Positions 34,433 through 44,949 of a stretch of DNA of 64,000 bases are shown here, one piece after another (positions within the stretch are counted from its first letter, which is position 1; each line of letters starts with the position of its first letter). A program made the position numbers and the translations under genes. The notes beneath the pieces are model-generated. The model searched no databases, was not told the DNA's origin, and saw only the letters and a program-made list of their open reading frames with translations. The DNA comes from Chionoecetes opilio. Taxonomy: Eukaryota; Arthropoda; Malacostraca; Decapoda; Majidae. The DNA is taken from positions 103,501 to 167,500 of the forward strand of contig JACEEZ010002650.1 in assembly GCA_016584305.1 (NCBI GenBank), read 5' to 3'.

Positions 34433-35282
34433 GCATCATATAGACTGGTTTATCAGTATATATGATATACTGTAATCTTCGTAAATGTTTGTTCTATAAT
34501 ATTATCAAATAAAAAACAGTAAAACACGGTAAAGAAATGCCATTACGAGACTGAAGAAATATGCATGAACTTAATATTCACTTCAACTCTTCGCCATTTA
34601 AAACTTTGCGAGTCAACTTTTATCATGAAGGGTATCAATAGAAGCGCAATTTTATTAGCTTTCCATTGATTTATTTCGTTTTCTGATAAATGAATTACCC
34701 CCATGCATAAATTAGCGTTAACTAAATAAATAAAATCATCAATCGGGTAATTTTCCCGATTGATGAGGTTATTTATTTAGTTAACGCTAATTTATACATG
34801 GTGCTAATTCATTTATCAGTAAACGAAACATATAAGTAAATAAATAACATCAATCGGGAAAATTACCCGATTGATGATTTTAGTTATTTATGTAACGCTA
34901 ATTTATGCATGGTTCTAATTAATTTATCAGATAACAAAATATATCAATGGAAAGCTAATAAAATTGCGCTTCTATTGACACCCTTCATGATAAAAGTTGA
35001 CTCGCAAAGTTTTAAATGGCGAAGAGTTAAGTGAATATTAAGTTCATGCATATTTCTTCATAGTCTCGTAATGGCATTTCTTTAGCGTGTTTTACTGTTT
35101 TTTATTTGATAATATTATAGAACAAACATTTACGAAGATTACAGTATATCATATATACTGATAAACCAGTCTATATGATAGTCCATAGACCACTATATCT
35201 CTTTGTCGGGCAGGAGGCCGCTATGCAGCTTGTAATTTCAAAACATTGTCGCGTGAACAGTCCAGGTATACAGTGGTCTATG
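34280..35282. mobile_element. Palindromic hAT-like element, copy 2
   Basis: Same termini as copy 1 (CATAGACCACTGTATACC) and the same internal ~730-bp palindrome (34443-35170), plus a (TA)n tract at 34376-34432. The right flank is GGCCTATG; the left flank reads ggcctaa, one base short and altered. The paralogous empty site at about 14608 (agggcctatgaatgg) confirms the boundaries. Confidence 0.9.
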
Positions 35283-35589
35283 GGCCTATGTATGGCGGTA
35301 CCCTGTTTTATCAAGAGACCCTAGTCCCGAAGCGGCACAGGAACGATAGGATATATTACAGAAATAAGATTGTGATCAGATGATCCCAACGGAGAAATTA
35401 GTTTAACAGAATAAGCTGTAGGGTTAGAGGTTTAGAAAAGGTAGAGAATCTTGGGTTGCTTTATTGTTTTATTAATTTATTGCGCACTACGGCGTCAGTC
35501 AAGTAGTACATAAATTGAGTAGCAATTAAACACAAATATGAAACAAAGGAATTAAACATTGGCCAATCGTGTCGCACGGCATGTGCATG

Positions 35590-35590
<1 letters not shown>

Positions 35591-35677
<87 letters not shown>

Positions 35678-35686
35678 TACATACAC

Positions 35687-35748
<62 letters not shown>

Positions 35749-35774
35749 ATATACATATACATACACATACACAC

Positions 35775-35841
<67 letters not shown>

Positions 35842-35850
35842 TATATACAC
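35591..35850. repeat. (TA)n/(CA)n microsatellite, longest in the window
   Basis: About 260 bp of TA with CA and tacata interruptions. All Ile/Tyr-rich readings here are artefacts. Confidence 0.97.
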
Positions 35851-36061
35851 ATATACATTGCATTACACCCAACATACTATATACAATATACACAAGACAA
35901 ACATACTATTAACAAGTGCAATATAGAGGAAAAACCTAAAACTTCACTGCAGTAAGAGGCGGGAAAAAAAAAAAAAAATAAAGAAATAAATAAGAAGAAA
36001 AAAATATATAGATATATGGCGTGTAAATACAAAATTAAAGTGACAATGCTACATAACAGTA

Positions 36062-37575
36062 TTAACACCCACCAAAGTGTGGGTGTTGCAAACGAATAAT
36101 GTCTAAATTGTCCTCCGTAAGCAAGTATTTACAAACGTCTACAACAGATGCTTTGTTACATAGGAAGGCAGCCACTTGTGGACAGTCAAGGCAGTAATGC
36201 TGTAGTGTAGTGTTGGCATTGGGTGCGCCACACAGCTTACAGGAGTATTGCGGCACGTCCCCGGCATCACCCACCTGCCACACTGGTCTGTAGCCTAACC
36301 GGAGCTGGGCAGCCACCACGTTGTACCTCCTCACCAATAGACCACGGCGACGGTACTTGTAGTGACGAGAGGCGAAGTGGTCGTAGTGCCGAATGGTTAC
36401 GCTCAGAGGCCGCTCGTTATGCCTGCTGTGGAGGGTCGGCTAGTGTGCGTCAGCGCGTATCCTCTGCTTGTAGTGGGAGAGGGGGGCGGATGAGGCGCCG
36501 GGAGCAGGTAAGGCCAGCGCACAGGCAGCCTTGGCAAGATGGTCCACCGTGTCATTCGCTGTTACTCCGATATGTGAGGAGATCCATAGGAAGCGTATCA
36601 CGAGAGAATGTCCAAGGGCCGTGGCTAGATGGCACAGTATCCGATTAACTAAGTTACGCGCTTCGGGCTTGGGGGAGGAGAGGGCACGGAGGGCAGACTG
36701 CGAGTCACAAACAATCAGACCGCTGCTCCTTGTACGTAACAGTAAATCAATTGCATCAAGAAGTCCGTGCAGCTCACAGGAGGTAGAGCTTAACGAGTCT
36801 GGCAGACGGCGACCGATCCAGTCTCCGTGCGGCGGTTCCATGGTAGGAGAGAAGACAGCACAGCCCGCACTTCTGTTCATCTGTAGAGAACCGTCAGTGT
36901 AGAGGGTATGAGGGCCAGGGATGGAAGAAATTACCTCGGTGATGGCCTCCAAGGCTTGTTTCTGCAGGAGGGGCAGGTCCCTCCTACAGGTGGTTGTGTA
37001 GGAAACAACTGGGAATGGAATACGCCACGGGGGAGGACCATGGTCGATTTCCTCCTCGGGAACATTAATATCCAGTCTCCGAAGGTCCCGGCAAATATTT
37101 CTAACAAGGGCGCAGCCACCTGGTCGAAGCTGAGGCCGAGGAGAGGCGGGCTCAAGCGATGTTCTAATGATGTTTGGAGTAGTGCGGAGAAAGGTGGGGG
37201 GAATGTAGGCACTTAACAGTGGAGTGTGAGACATTGGTGTAGATTCGTTCCACTAGAGTAGGGAGAAGAAGCTCCTGCTGCATGTTAGCAATCCTAGTGG
37301 AGATTGGGCAACCCAGAATGCAGCGCTTTACCTTATTCTGAAACTTTTCGAGAGGATCCAGCGCTGTCTTGGGGAGTTGAGTAAGAGCCGGAGAGAGGTA
37401 ATCAACAACTGACCGGATAAATGTTGTATAGATACTTCTGGCCACGGGAATGGAGGCCCCGGCAGCGTTGTTGGTGAGCCAGCGGAGGGGTGCGAGGCGC
37501 CGCTGCAGCCGCGTCAGCAGGTCGTGAACGATGGGATGGACACGCTGCCGCGCCGGTGTGGTAGGAGTGACTCGA
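36062..37575 (-). pseudogene. LINE, 3' part: end of RT region, RNase H and CCHC (R1/I-like)
   Basis: Minus-strand pieces of one non-LTR retrotransposon ORF2. The thumb-like region reads SIYTTFIRSVVDYLSPALTQ (37445-37164). The RNase H (37234-36440) has the acidic set LYTDGSLQ, SCELHGLLDAIDLLL, IVCDSQSALRAL and FLWISSHIGVTANDTVDHLA. The end (36337-36062) has a zinc knuckle, CKLCGAPNANTTLQHYCLDC. RNase H followed by a C-terminal zinc knuckle is the layout of R1/LOA/I-type LINEs. Frame changes occur near 37200 and 36440, and the element is 5' truncated near 37575, so polymerase motifs are missing. It lies in IR intron B-C, antisense to nothing and co-oriented with the receptor. Confidence 0.82.
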
Positions 37576-37741
37576 ACTGGCGAGAATGTTGGGAAGAAAT
37601 ATAAAATTGTATGTGTGTGTATTCATATAGTTGTATGTTACAGGGCCTAAGCTACACTCGTATGGCCCAGTCTCCATAGCTACATTTTATCTATCATCCT
37701 TAGTGCTTAGTATTGGCCGAAGCAACCACCCCGGGAGGCGT

Positions 37742-38105
37742 ATCACTAACACCCTAGGGGAAACGGTAGCAGCGTGGTTAGCGTCACCGAGTGGCGTTCT
37801 CGAAGATCCGAGTTCGATCCCGAGGGAGACCTATAAATCCACTAAAAATATTTCTGCACCGTCGAGTGGCCTAAGAACACCCACATGCCCTGTCCATTAA
37901 CTCTTACCTTCGATTGTGAGTGCATCGGAGGACACAGGGGGGCGGCATGAGCCTCTAATTACAGGCGTCAATATAAAGATCCTGCCTGCGCCACCACGGG
38001 CGAGGGTCAACCATCACAGCCCTCAAGTGAGCCTCCAGGGCCTACCATCCGAGCCCTGGAGGTCACTGCCTACAGGCGCTATTGGCATAGATGTAAAAAA
38101 AGAAA
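37742..38105 (+). mobile_element. tRNA-derived SINE, family 1, copy c
   Basis: Head gtagcagcgtggttagcg and gatccgagttcgatccc; the body is nearly identical to copy a; A-rich end near 38095-38117. It is preceded by gaagcaaccaccccgggagg, which also precedes the family 2 copy at 42648. Confidence 0.88.
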
Positions 38106-38111
38106 GAAAAA

Positions 38112-38258
38112 AAAACCCGGTACCCATTCACTGCTGGGTGGACAGGGGCTCGGGTTTTTTTAAGGAGACCGCCCATCTCTCTCCGCTCCGACCGCAGATC
38201 GAACCCGGGACCTCTCGGTTGTGAATTGAGCGTGCTACCACTTCACTACGGAGTACCC
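38112..38258 (-). mobile_element. tRNA-derived SINE, family 2, copy a
   Basis: On the minus strand the head reads gggtactccgtagtgaagtg then gtagcacgctc, with B-box-like cgggttcgatc. The body includes aacccgagcccctgtccacc and accgggtttt. It ends about 50 bp downstream (minus sense: 3') of IR exon B, whose donor is at 38320. Confidence 0.7.
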
Positions 38259-38320
38259 TATATGTGTGTGTGTGCGTTTATTTGTTTTATTTATCCACAG
38301 ACTACTTTTCATTCATTCAC

Positions 38321-38505
38321 CTGGCCTGCCATGTTGACAGGAGGATCATAAGGATGGTCCTCAAGCAGCAGACCCCACCCATAGAAGATGGATGATGTGA
38401 GGCTCAAGCGGTGCGTCTCCGAGAAGTCATGTTTAATCCTTAACAAGACCCACAACATCACGCTCCATATAAGGGTGCACACCACCACAACCACCCACAC
38501 CGTTC
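38321..38505 (-). CDS. IR exon B: M1 helix and pore loop
   Basis: This 185-bp exon begins after a strong acceptor (CCTTTTCATCAG) and ends at CAG followed by GTGAATG. After completing a Gly codon it encodes 61 residues. A hydrophobic M1 helix, TVWVVVVVCTLIWSVMLWVL, follows directly on the S1 sequence IRPFE of exon A, as in other IRs. Then come a short cytoplasmic stretch (RIKHDFSETHRLSLTSS) and a pore-loop-like segment, IFYGWGLLLEDHPYDPPVNM, ending AGQ. The acidic pair ED falls where many channels of the family carry Gln, Asn or Asp at the pore tip, but alignment would be needed to place it. The exon ends in phase 0, matching exon C. It lies between a SINE cluster (37.7-38.26 kb) and a (TA)n tract that begins about 50 bp upstream of the acceptor. 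Confidence 0.88.
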
Positions 38506-38557
38506 CTGATGAAAAGGACAATGAAGTAAGTATTTAACACACACAAACAACAACACA

Positions 38558-38567
38558 CACACATATA

Positions 38568-38642
<75 letters not shown>

Positions 38643-38647
38643 TATAT
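38558..38647. repeat. (TA)n microsatellite
   Basis: About 90 bp of TA starting some 50 bp upstream of the exon B acceptor. It is followed by ggtgtaacacggagtttctg, a motif that also abuts TA repeats at 44300-44420. Confidence 0.95.
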
Positions 38648-38689
38648 GGTGTAACACGGAGTTTCTGCAAATATTGATACTGGTGAAGA

Positions 38690-39280
38690 AACGTGTTAGT
38701 CCAGCAGCCAGGGGGTGCAACCTTGGAATTTGTGGTGCATAATTGTTCTCTGCGGATTTTGATCACTGAGTGTGCCATTAATAAGAATCCGTCGGGTGTA
38801 ATTATGGCACCCTTGAGCATTTTGAGAAATTCAAGATGGCGGCTAATATACATAATACACCAACGTAGTAATGGTTTTATATTGATAACTTCCTTAATAT
38901 TTGACTTACAACAGTCATTTTGGTGTCTAACCATATATTTTTGTGGTCAAGGAATCCAATAACACCAATGAAATTACAATAGACACTTTTATTTATACGG
39001 TCTGTTAAACTAATACATACCAAAAAATAAGATTAAACCATCCAATTAGACTGGGAAAAGTACAATAAAAATATTTCTGAATACCCAATCTAAGATGGCC
39101 GCAAAAATGGGTAGCGTATACATTAACACATTTACAGAGAATAATCAGCTTTATATCCATATAATTTCATGAATCCAAGGGATTAAGCTAATCTATTCCC
39201 ACTATAACATAACAAAATACACAAGTGTCTTAGAGACGAGATCTATTGCAGTAGCGTCCAATGAGGAAACTCATATGATC
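38690..39280. other. No gene seen
   Basis: Sequence with aagatggcggctaat and aagatggccgcaaaa words, likely transposon-derived flank of the gene at 39288-41240. No ORF is supported. Confidence 0.35.
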
Positions 39281-39287
39281 AAACACA

Positions 39288-41240
39288 TCAGTCATCACTG
39301 TCATCCTCATCAATACTTTCATCTTCATCCGAGTCATTGGCATCCTCTATCCGTTGTTTCAGCAATGCCCAGCGATTCCGACATGTTCTTATTTCTGCTC
39401 GACAGCGACAAAAAGCAGAACAGGACATCTGACCAGCCACACATCCACACCTCTCAGTTGAGCATGGTGTTTCGCTTGAGCAGCCACATTGGATCAGCTT
39501 CATAACAGCTGCTGGAGCAATTTCCGTTTGTGGTGGGAGGGTCACTGGCATTAATACACCGAAATTGTCATCAGATACCCAGCCGTTCTCCAGAGGGTCC
39601 ATATCTGGTGCCTCGCCAGTCAGTGCCGACCTCCAAATGCATGCTTGAAAATGTGCCCTTTTCACGTTCTCGACAAACGCTTCACTTGTAGGAGGAAGAG
39701 TCTTCAGTTGGTGAACTGACGCAGCACTTTTTCTGCCCATGCTGGAGATCCAATGTCTGTATCAGATATCTGACATGCTGTCGTTTGGTCCAACTTTCTC
39801 TCCATAGCATGCTGCAATAAACTGGGTTGCTTCTCGAATTATTGTCTCGTGTTGGGCTTCAGGTTGTCCTATGCTGTCCAGTTTATATCCTGCCTTTAGG
39901 ACTTTTACTGCTTTGATTTTTCCAATTCCAAAATAGCAACCAACTGTCGCATCCTGTCAACGCATGTGCTGCCAGCAGCTGTGTGACAATAGCCTGGTGT
40001 TTTATTACGAGTCTCCAATGTTCACTGAAGGCCTTTCAAGAGAAGTCGGTTCCATGACAAGGCATGCAGAGAGTTGACAGTAGTGGTAGTAATATACAAG
40101 CAATACAAACACGTCTGTGTCATCTGAGATTACTTTAATAGTCTTTCTGGTGTTAGAAACAAACTGGACAACCTGGTGTGGAATGCTGACGTCTGCTTCC
40201 TCATGGTTAGTTTGCAAATCTGATCTCTCCGCTCGTAGACCTTGCCAGACTTCAACAGGAGTATCAGCTTTCCCCGTGACAACAAGTCTGTTTGGTAACC
40301 GGAGTCCTTGCGTTCTATCTAGAAGTTCCTCAGTGATCATCTCAATGAGCTGCTCCTTGTTGTGTGTCATATTGAGAACAACGTCTCGGGAGGGAATTGG
40401 CGTTGTCAGCGTAATGACATGTTCCTTGCAATGCTGCACTCCAGCAGATCGTGCAGCCCTTGTGCTGCTCTTGATACTTTTCTTGTGATATTTGTCAAAC
40501 ACTACAAATACGTTGCTCGAAACGGTCATCTTGGAAAGCACATAATCTACAAAGGCATTCACGTAATCATTGACGACTCCCTTCGTTGGCCAGTGAACTA
40601 TCCACATTGCTGCACATCCATCTACATATATTGCATCTGTGTGGCTTGTGAATGTTCTGGAGGAATGTTCCACTTGGAGAGTCTTCTTGAGCGTAGCTTT
40701 GGCTTTAGCTATTCTCATTTCAGGTTGGTCCTTTGTGCCATCAAAGAGCGACGTTGGAAGAGGTGCCAGCTCATATCCCATGACTGAATTTACATCAATG
40801 TCTCGATACTGTATTAATATCATCAGCCTTGAGAAGATTAGTTCACAGTCTATCTTTCCCTTTTTATCAGTGGTATGTGTTCTCTTTGCTTGATTTCCGA
40901 CCATGGTTTTGACTCGGTTTTTCTTGGTTTTATCTTGGTGACCACCAAATTCGGGAGAAGGCTTCTGACTGGTCACTGCCTTGAGGAAGTCAAAATCCAC
41001 TGACTTAGCTCTCTCTACTGATAGGATCTGTTTTGCTAAGACCTTCAGAGGTAGCACACCTCTTTCGGTCATTTTTGTAGGTAATGATGGTTTCTTCGGG
41101 CCCTTATAAACCGATGTGGACACACCTGACCCAATGTTGCTTTTTATTTTATCCAATTGACTTTTCTTCAGCCGTGGTATTGTCTCAGTATCAGATGTGC
41201 CCTGCTCAGATTGCTGATTTTGAGTTATCAACAGCGCCAA
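39288..41240 (-). pseudogene. PIN-like nuclease/CXC protein gene, copy 2 (mostly intact)
   Basis: The main ORF, 41240-40005, encodes about 411 residues. It has a basic, Lys-rich N-terminal third, then IYVDGCAAMWIVHW, SSNVFVVFDKYHKKS, NHEEADVSIPHQVVQF and VISDDTDVFVLLVYYY. The spacing of these acidic motifs (DG, FD, EEAD, DDTD) suggests a metal-dependent PIN/FEN-like nuclease core. After breaks around 39760-40000, where an ALTGCDSVGCYFG-like stretch is still readable out of frame, the second ORF (39740-39288) ends with a CXC-type Cys cluster, IQCGCSSETPCSTERCGC and SCSAFCRCRAE, then an acidic tail. It is the same family as 31060-33125 but a different subfamily. It lies in IR intron A-B, same strand. 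Whether it is a transposon protein or a domesticated host gene is not known. Confidence 0.68.
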
Positions 41241-42149
41241 GGAATGAGTTGAAGTTAACTTAACTTATTTTTCGTGTACTTATTTTTTGTGTAATTCTTC
41301 ACAGCAACTGTATAATATTATTTATTACTAGTGTATTATTATCCTGTAAATTAGTCTCAGTAACTTACTAACTATCATCGCCTGTTTATGTCAGTATTTG
41401 TTTAGTATTTATATACCTTGTGTTTATTTATTATTTTGTCTGTGTGTTCTCCCTCTCTCCACACCTTTGCCCAAAAAGCGTTTGCTTGTAAAGGGCTGTT
41501 TGCAACCCCATATCCTGTTATAATCATTATAAAATATTGTAAAATGGCAAACATAATAGTGTTGAGTGTTAAGTGTTAGCCCGTTAGGTGATGCTATCTG
41601 GGCATCAAAGTTATCGGCGATTGTTTGAATCAGGCCATCATCTGCTGAACCGATAGGGCTTGGATTACCAGATGCAGAGATAGCTTACCCATGTCCACAT
41701 TTATGACGCGGCAGCATGTAAATATGTATCAGTAAAAGGAAAAGGCCAAAGTCAGCTCGTCGAATTTCATTTTCACGCCAAAAATTGTGACCTTTTGACC
41801 TCCTATGACCTTATTGTTGACGAAATTCATATATCATTTGTTTGAGGTGATAAAGCTAATCAATACGAACATTTTGGTAGTAAAAACATTGTCAAAGGTC
41901 CTGTACATGTGTGTTCTATGCCCGTTTATTATTACCCCTACCTCAAATTTTCAGTCCCAAATAGTGATTCCCATTCCTATCTTCAGTCGTCATTTTTGCA
42001 AAATGCTCAAGGATGCAAAAGTTGCACCCGACAGATTCCAAAACTAGAGGTTGCAGGCTATCTAAATCCGCAAAGAACAACTATGCACCACAAATTCAAA
42101 GGTTCGGCCTAAATATGGGGTTTGGCCACTGGACTATGTTATTCTAAAT
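41241..42149. other. No gene seen
   Basis: AT-rich intronic DNA. Two 65-80 codon ORFs here have no domain. Confidence 0.4.
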
Positions 42150-42642
42150 AGAAAATGGTCTATACACATATGCTTTTTGAAGCTTGCCTTAGACGTGAGA
42201 TGAAGTGAGAAATATCACGGTGCCCAGCAATTTCACAGCGATAGGCGACGTATGGAGCTATTAAGTGTGAACTTACGGTTGCCCGTATTAATGGACACGC
42301 TATTTACCAAATAAGCAGTACATGAGAACAGCAGGGCTGTAATAAGCAATAATGTAAAAGGCTACTTGGCATCATGTCGGAGCGGGTGATGATTTGACTG
42401 ACACGTGACTCAGCTGACCGATGGGCAACCTCGCAGCCTATAGCGCGTTTTCGCGACCGCTCTGGGCAGACATTCAGAGTGAGTTAAAGGGCACGGTGTT
42501 TAGCTTAACTAACTTCCTCTATTTCTACACCCCGGAGCTCGCGGGGATTCTGGTACGAGATATGGCAGTGGCGCTACGGTGTCACTATGGGTGATCTTTT
42601 CCGCTTGATAATCTCTGTATTCGTAACTGGTCTTCCTGCCAT

Positions 42643-42876
42643 TTGGGGGAAGCAACCACCCCAGGAGGCGGGTCACAAACCCCGGCTAACACCCGGTACC
42701 CATCACAGCTGGATGGACAAGGGCTTGGGTTTTTATTAAGGAAAAGGGAGCCATTATACCTTCAGTCTGATGCGGAGCCGTGCGCGTGGCGGTTAGTGGC
42801 AGCTACCCGCCGGTGTGTTGAGGCAAGGTGGTCTCGGTGAGGTGCCGCCTTTCACCACTCGGCCCATCACCCCAAA
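42643..42876 (-). mobile_element. tRNA-derived SINE, family 2-like, copy b
   Basis: It shares gaagcaaccaccccaggagg, acccggtacccat and gggcttgggttttt with 37722-38160. The minus-strand head reads gggccgagtggtgaaaggcg, a tRNA-like A-box. It sits inside the loop of the inverted repeat. Confidence 0.6.
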
Positions 42877-43439
42877 ATAAACTCAACACGAGTGCAGGAG
42901 ATTGTTTTATGGCCTAATTTCATTTGTATACTTGCCCTGTTCAGTTCTTGAGTCAGAAAACATCATATATACTCAATTTATAAGTATTTTTATGTATATT
43001 GCGTGCTCCACAGCTGCCTGTAGGCAGTTGCCTGTTTTTGACAGCTTAACGTCTTTAAGTACGTCATCAATGTGCCCGCAGAATGCCAGAACAGCTGATG
43101 GATGTCGCTAGGTCGTGAAGCATGGACGTTAGCCTCTCTGAATGTAGCCCCTGGCCCGGTCTGGACTGGGCTAGTCCCGGGCGGCCACTGTTTTCGCGAG
43201 GCGGATTGGACCGGGCTGAAACGAGCGAGACTGGGCCAGGCCAGCGAGCAGGACCACCTTGGACTAGTGTGGGGAGAACTGGCGCATGCGCACTACAGTC
43301 AGCGGGGAAGACGACCACGAGCTTCTCGTGCTGCTGATAAGACATGAAATACCATGATGGCCGACCATAAGACTAAAGTAATTTCACGAAAAATTACAAT
43401 ATTCGCAATTTGCTGCAAAAACATCTTGGGAAATTAAAG

Positions 43440-43680
43440 TACCGTCAACAACACTATAGTCGCCACTGCACTAATGTCACCAGGCGCCATATATTACGAA
43501 TTTTAGCATCACTACAGACTTGTATGTGTCACTGAAGACATGTAGCTATAGTGTTATGTAGATAATGTAAGCTACGTACTGTGCATGTGATGTGATCTGT
43601 AGTGATGCTAAAACTCGTAATATATGCCCCCCTGCGACATTAGTGCAGTGGTGACTATATATAGTGTTATTAACGGTAAA
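43440..43680. repeat. ~240-bp palindrome
   Basis: The arms gtcgccactgcactaatgtc ... tagcatcactacaga and tctgtagtgatgcta ... gacattagtgcagtggtgac are inverted copies meeting near 43560. The same sequence occurs at 1440-1540. Confidence 0.85.
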
Positions 43681-44254
43681 TGAAATGAAATTTCATCATT
43701 CATTTTTTCACAGTCATCCCTGCTACTTGATTTCCCATTGAGTAAAAACGCGCGCTTTTAAAAAAAAATTGGATTTCTGCCCGGAGGACCGCCCACTCGA
43801 TCCCCCAGCCAATAGGAACGACGAATGGGACGAGTCTCGATGCATTTTCGCGAACATCAGTCCAGTCTGCACCGGTCTGGACTAGACAGGACCAGGGTGG
43901 TGAACGTCGCGAAAACGCGCTACTAGCCTGCCCCTCTTACCCTGCTCCGACATGATGCCAAGTAGCCTTTTATATTCTTGCTTATTACATCCCTGCTGTG
44001 CTAATGTACTGCTTATTTGGTAAATAACATGTCCATTAATACCACTTGTGTCGTTATAAGATAATGTAATGTTCCATTACTAGTAAAGATTATGATTAAA
44101 TAATTCAAAATTTCAACTTGCCCTGAGGGGCAACCGTGAGTGCACACTTAATACCTCCATACGTCGCCTATCGCTCAGTCGCTGTAAAATTGCTGGCCGC
44201 TGTGATATTTCTCACTTCATCTCACGCCTAAAGCAAGCTTAAAAAAACATGTGT

Positions 44255-44319
44255 ATAGAACATATTTTATTTATAATAAAACGTTCTTTCATCTGTATTG
44301 CAGAAACTCGTGTTACACC

Positions 44320-44414
<95 letters not shown>

Positions 44415-44465
44415 AACACGAGTTTCTGCAATACAGATGAAAGAACGTTTTATTCCAAGTAAAAT
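44255..44465. repeat. Palindrome centred on (TA)n
   Basis: The motif ttctttcatctgtattgcag/aactcgtgttaca and its inverse flank about 85 bp of TA repeat (44324-44409). The arms extend about 60 bp on each side. Confidence 0.9.
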
Positions 44466-44592
44466 ATGTTCTATACGCATATGCTTTTTGAAACTTGCTT
44501 TAGGCGTGAGATGAAGTGAGAAATATCACGGCGGCCAGCAATTTTACAAATTTACAATTTTTTACATAAATAAGAATAGCTTGACTGGGGCC

Positions 44593-44889
44593 TGTTGCTT
44601 GTGTTGCAGTGATTACCGGAGTGGTTGTCGGGAAGTTATCCCAGGGAGAAGCGAGCATTACTTCCGTAGGTGTTTATTAATGAGAACAGAGATAAGCGGG
44701 ACCACCACGGAGAGCTGGTCTTGATGGTCCTGCCCGCTGAGTAGCGACTGATTTACATATGGGCCTGGAGGGCGTACAACGCTGCCGCGTCGCGTACAGC
44801 GTTGCTATGTAGCAATGGCATGTGTGTGTTTATTAAGAGGCGTGCCAATATATATGTGTGACTGTCTTGTCTGTAATCATATATCCACA
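44593..44889 (-). repeat. 3' LTR of the Gypsy element
   Basis: 297 bp with TG...CA ends. It matches 50055-50299 plus 50940-50992 at high identity, with small indels (for example gggaccaccacgg versus aggaccaccaacgg). On the minus strand it is preceded by a polypurine tract. Confidence 0.92.
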
Positions 44890-44905
44890 CCTCCCTCCCC
44901 CTCAC
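44890..44905 (-). other. Polypurine tract (PPT)
   Basis: The minus strand reads gtgagggggagggagg directly before the 3' LTR start TGTGG. This is the plus-strand DNA priming site of LTR elements. Confidence 0.85.
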
Positions 44906-44949
44906 GCTCGTAGCTCTAGTCTCGAGCGGACTCCTTTTCCATGAGCCTC

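Larger units (their letters stand above)
42150..44250. repeat. Large inverted repeat, arms ~320 bp, with 1.4-kb loop
   Basis: The left arm (42150-42470) runs from gtctatacacatatgc, through gagatgaagtgagaaatatc and cggagcg, to gcgcgttttcgcga. The right arm (43905-44245) is its reverse complement. The loop holds a family 2 SINE and a second palindrome (43440-43680). A third partial arm lies at 44455-44555. Confidence 0.8.

Noticed and set aside
35526..35955. Ile/Tyr-rich ORFs of up to 128 codons on both strands
   Set aside because: They are translations of (TA)n and (CA)n repeats. The same applies at 21000-21340, 29259-29600, 44250-44514, 51480-51575 and 56925-57100.
35964..35998. Poly(A) tail of the 36-37.6 kb LINE
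   Set aside because: The A-run is on the plus strand, but the LINE is on the minus strand, so the tail would be poly(T) here.
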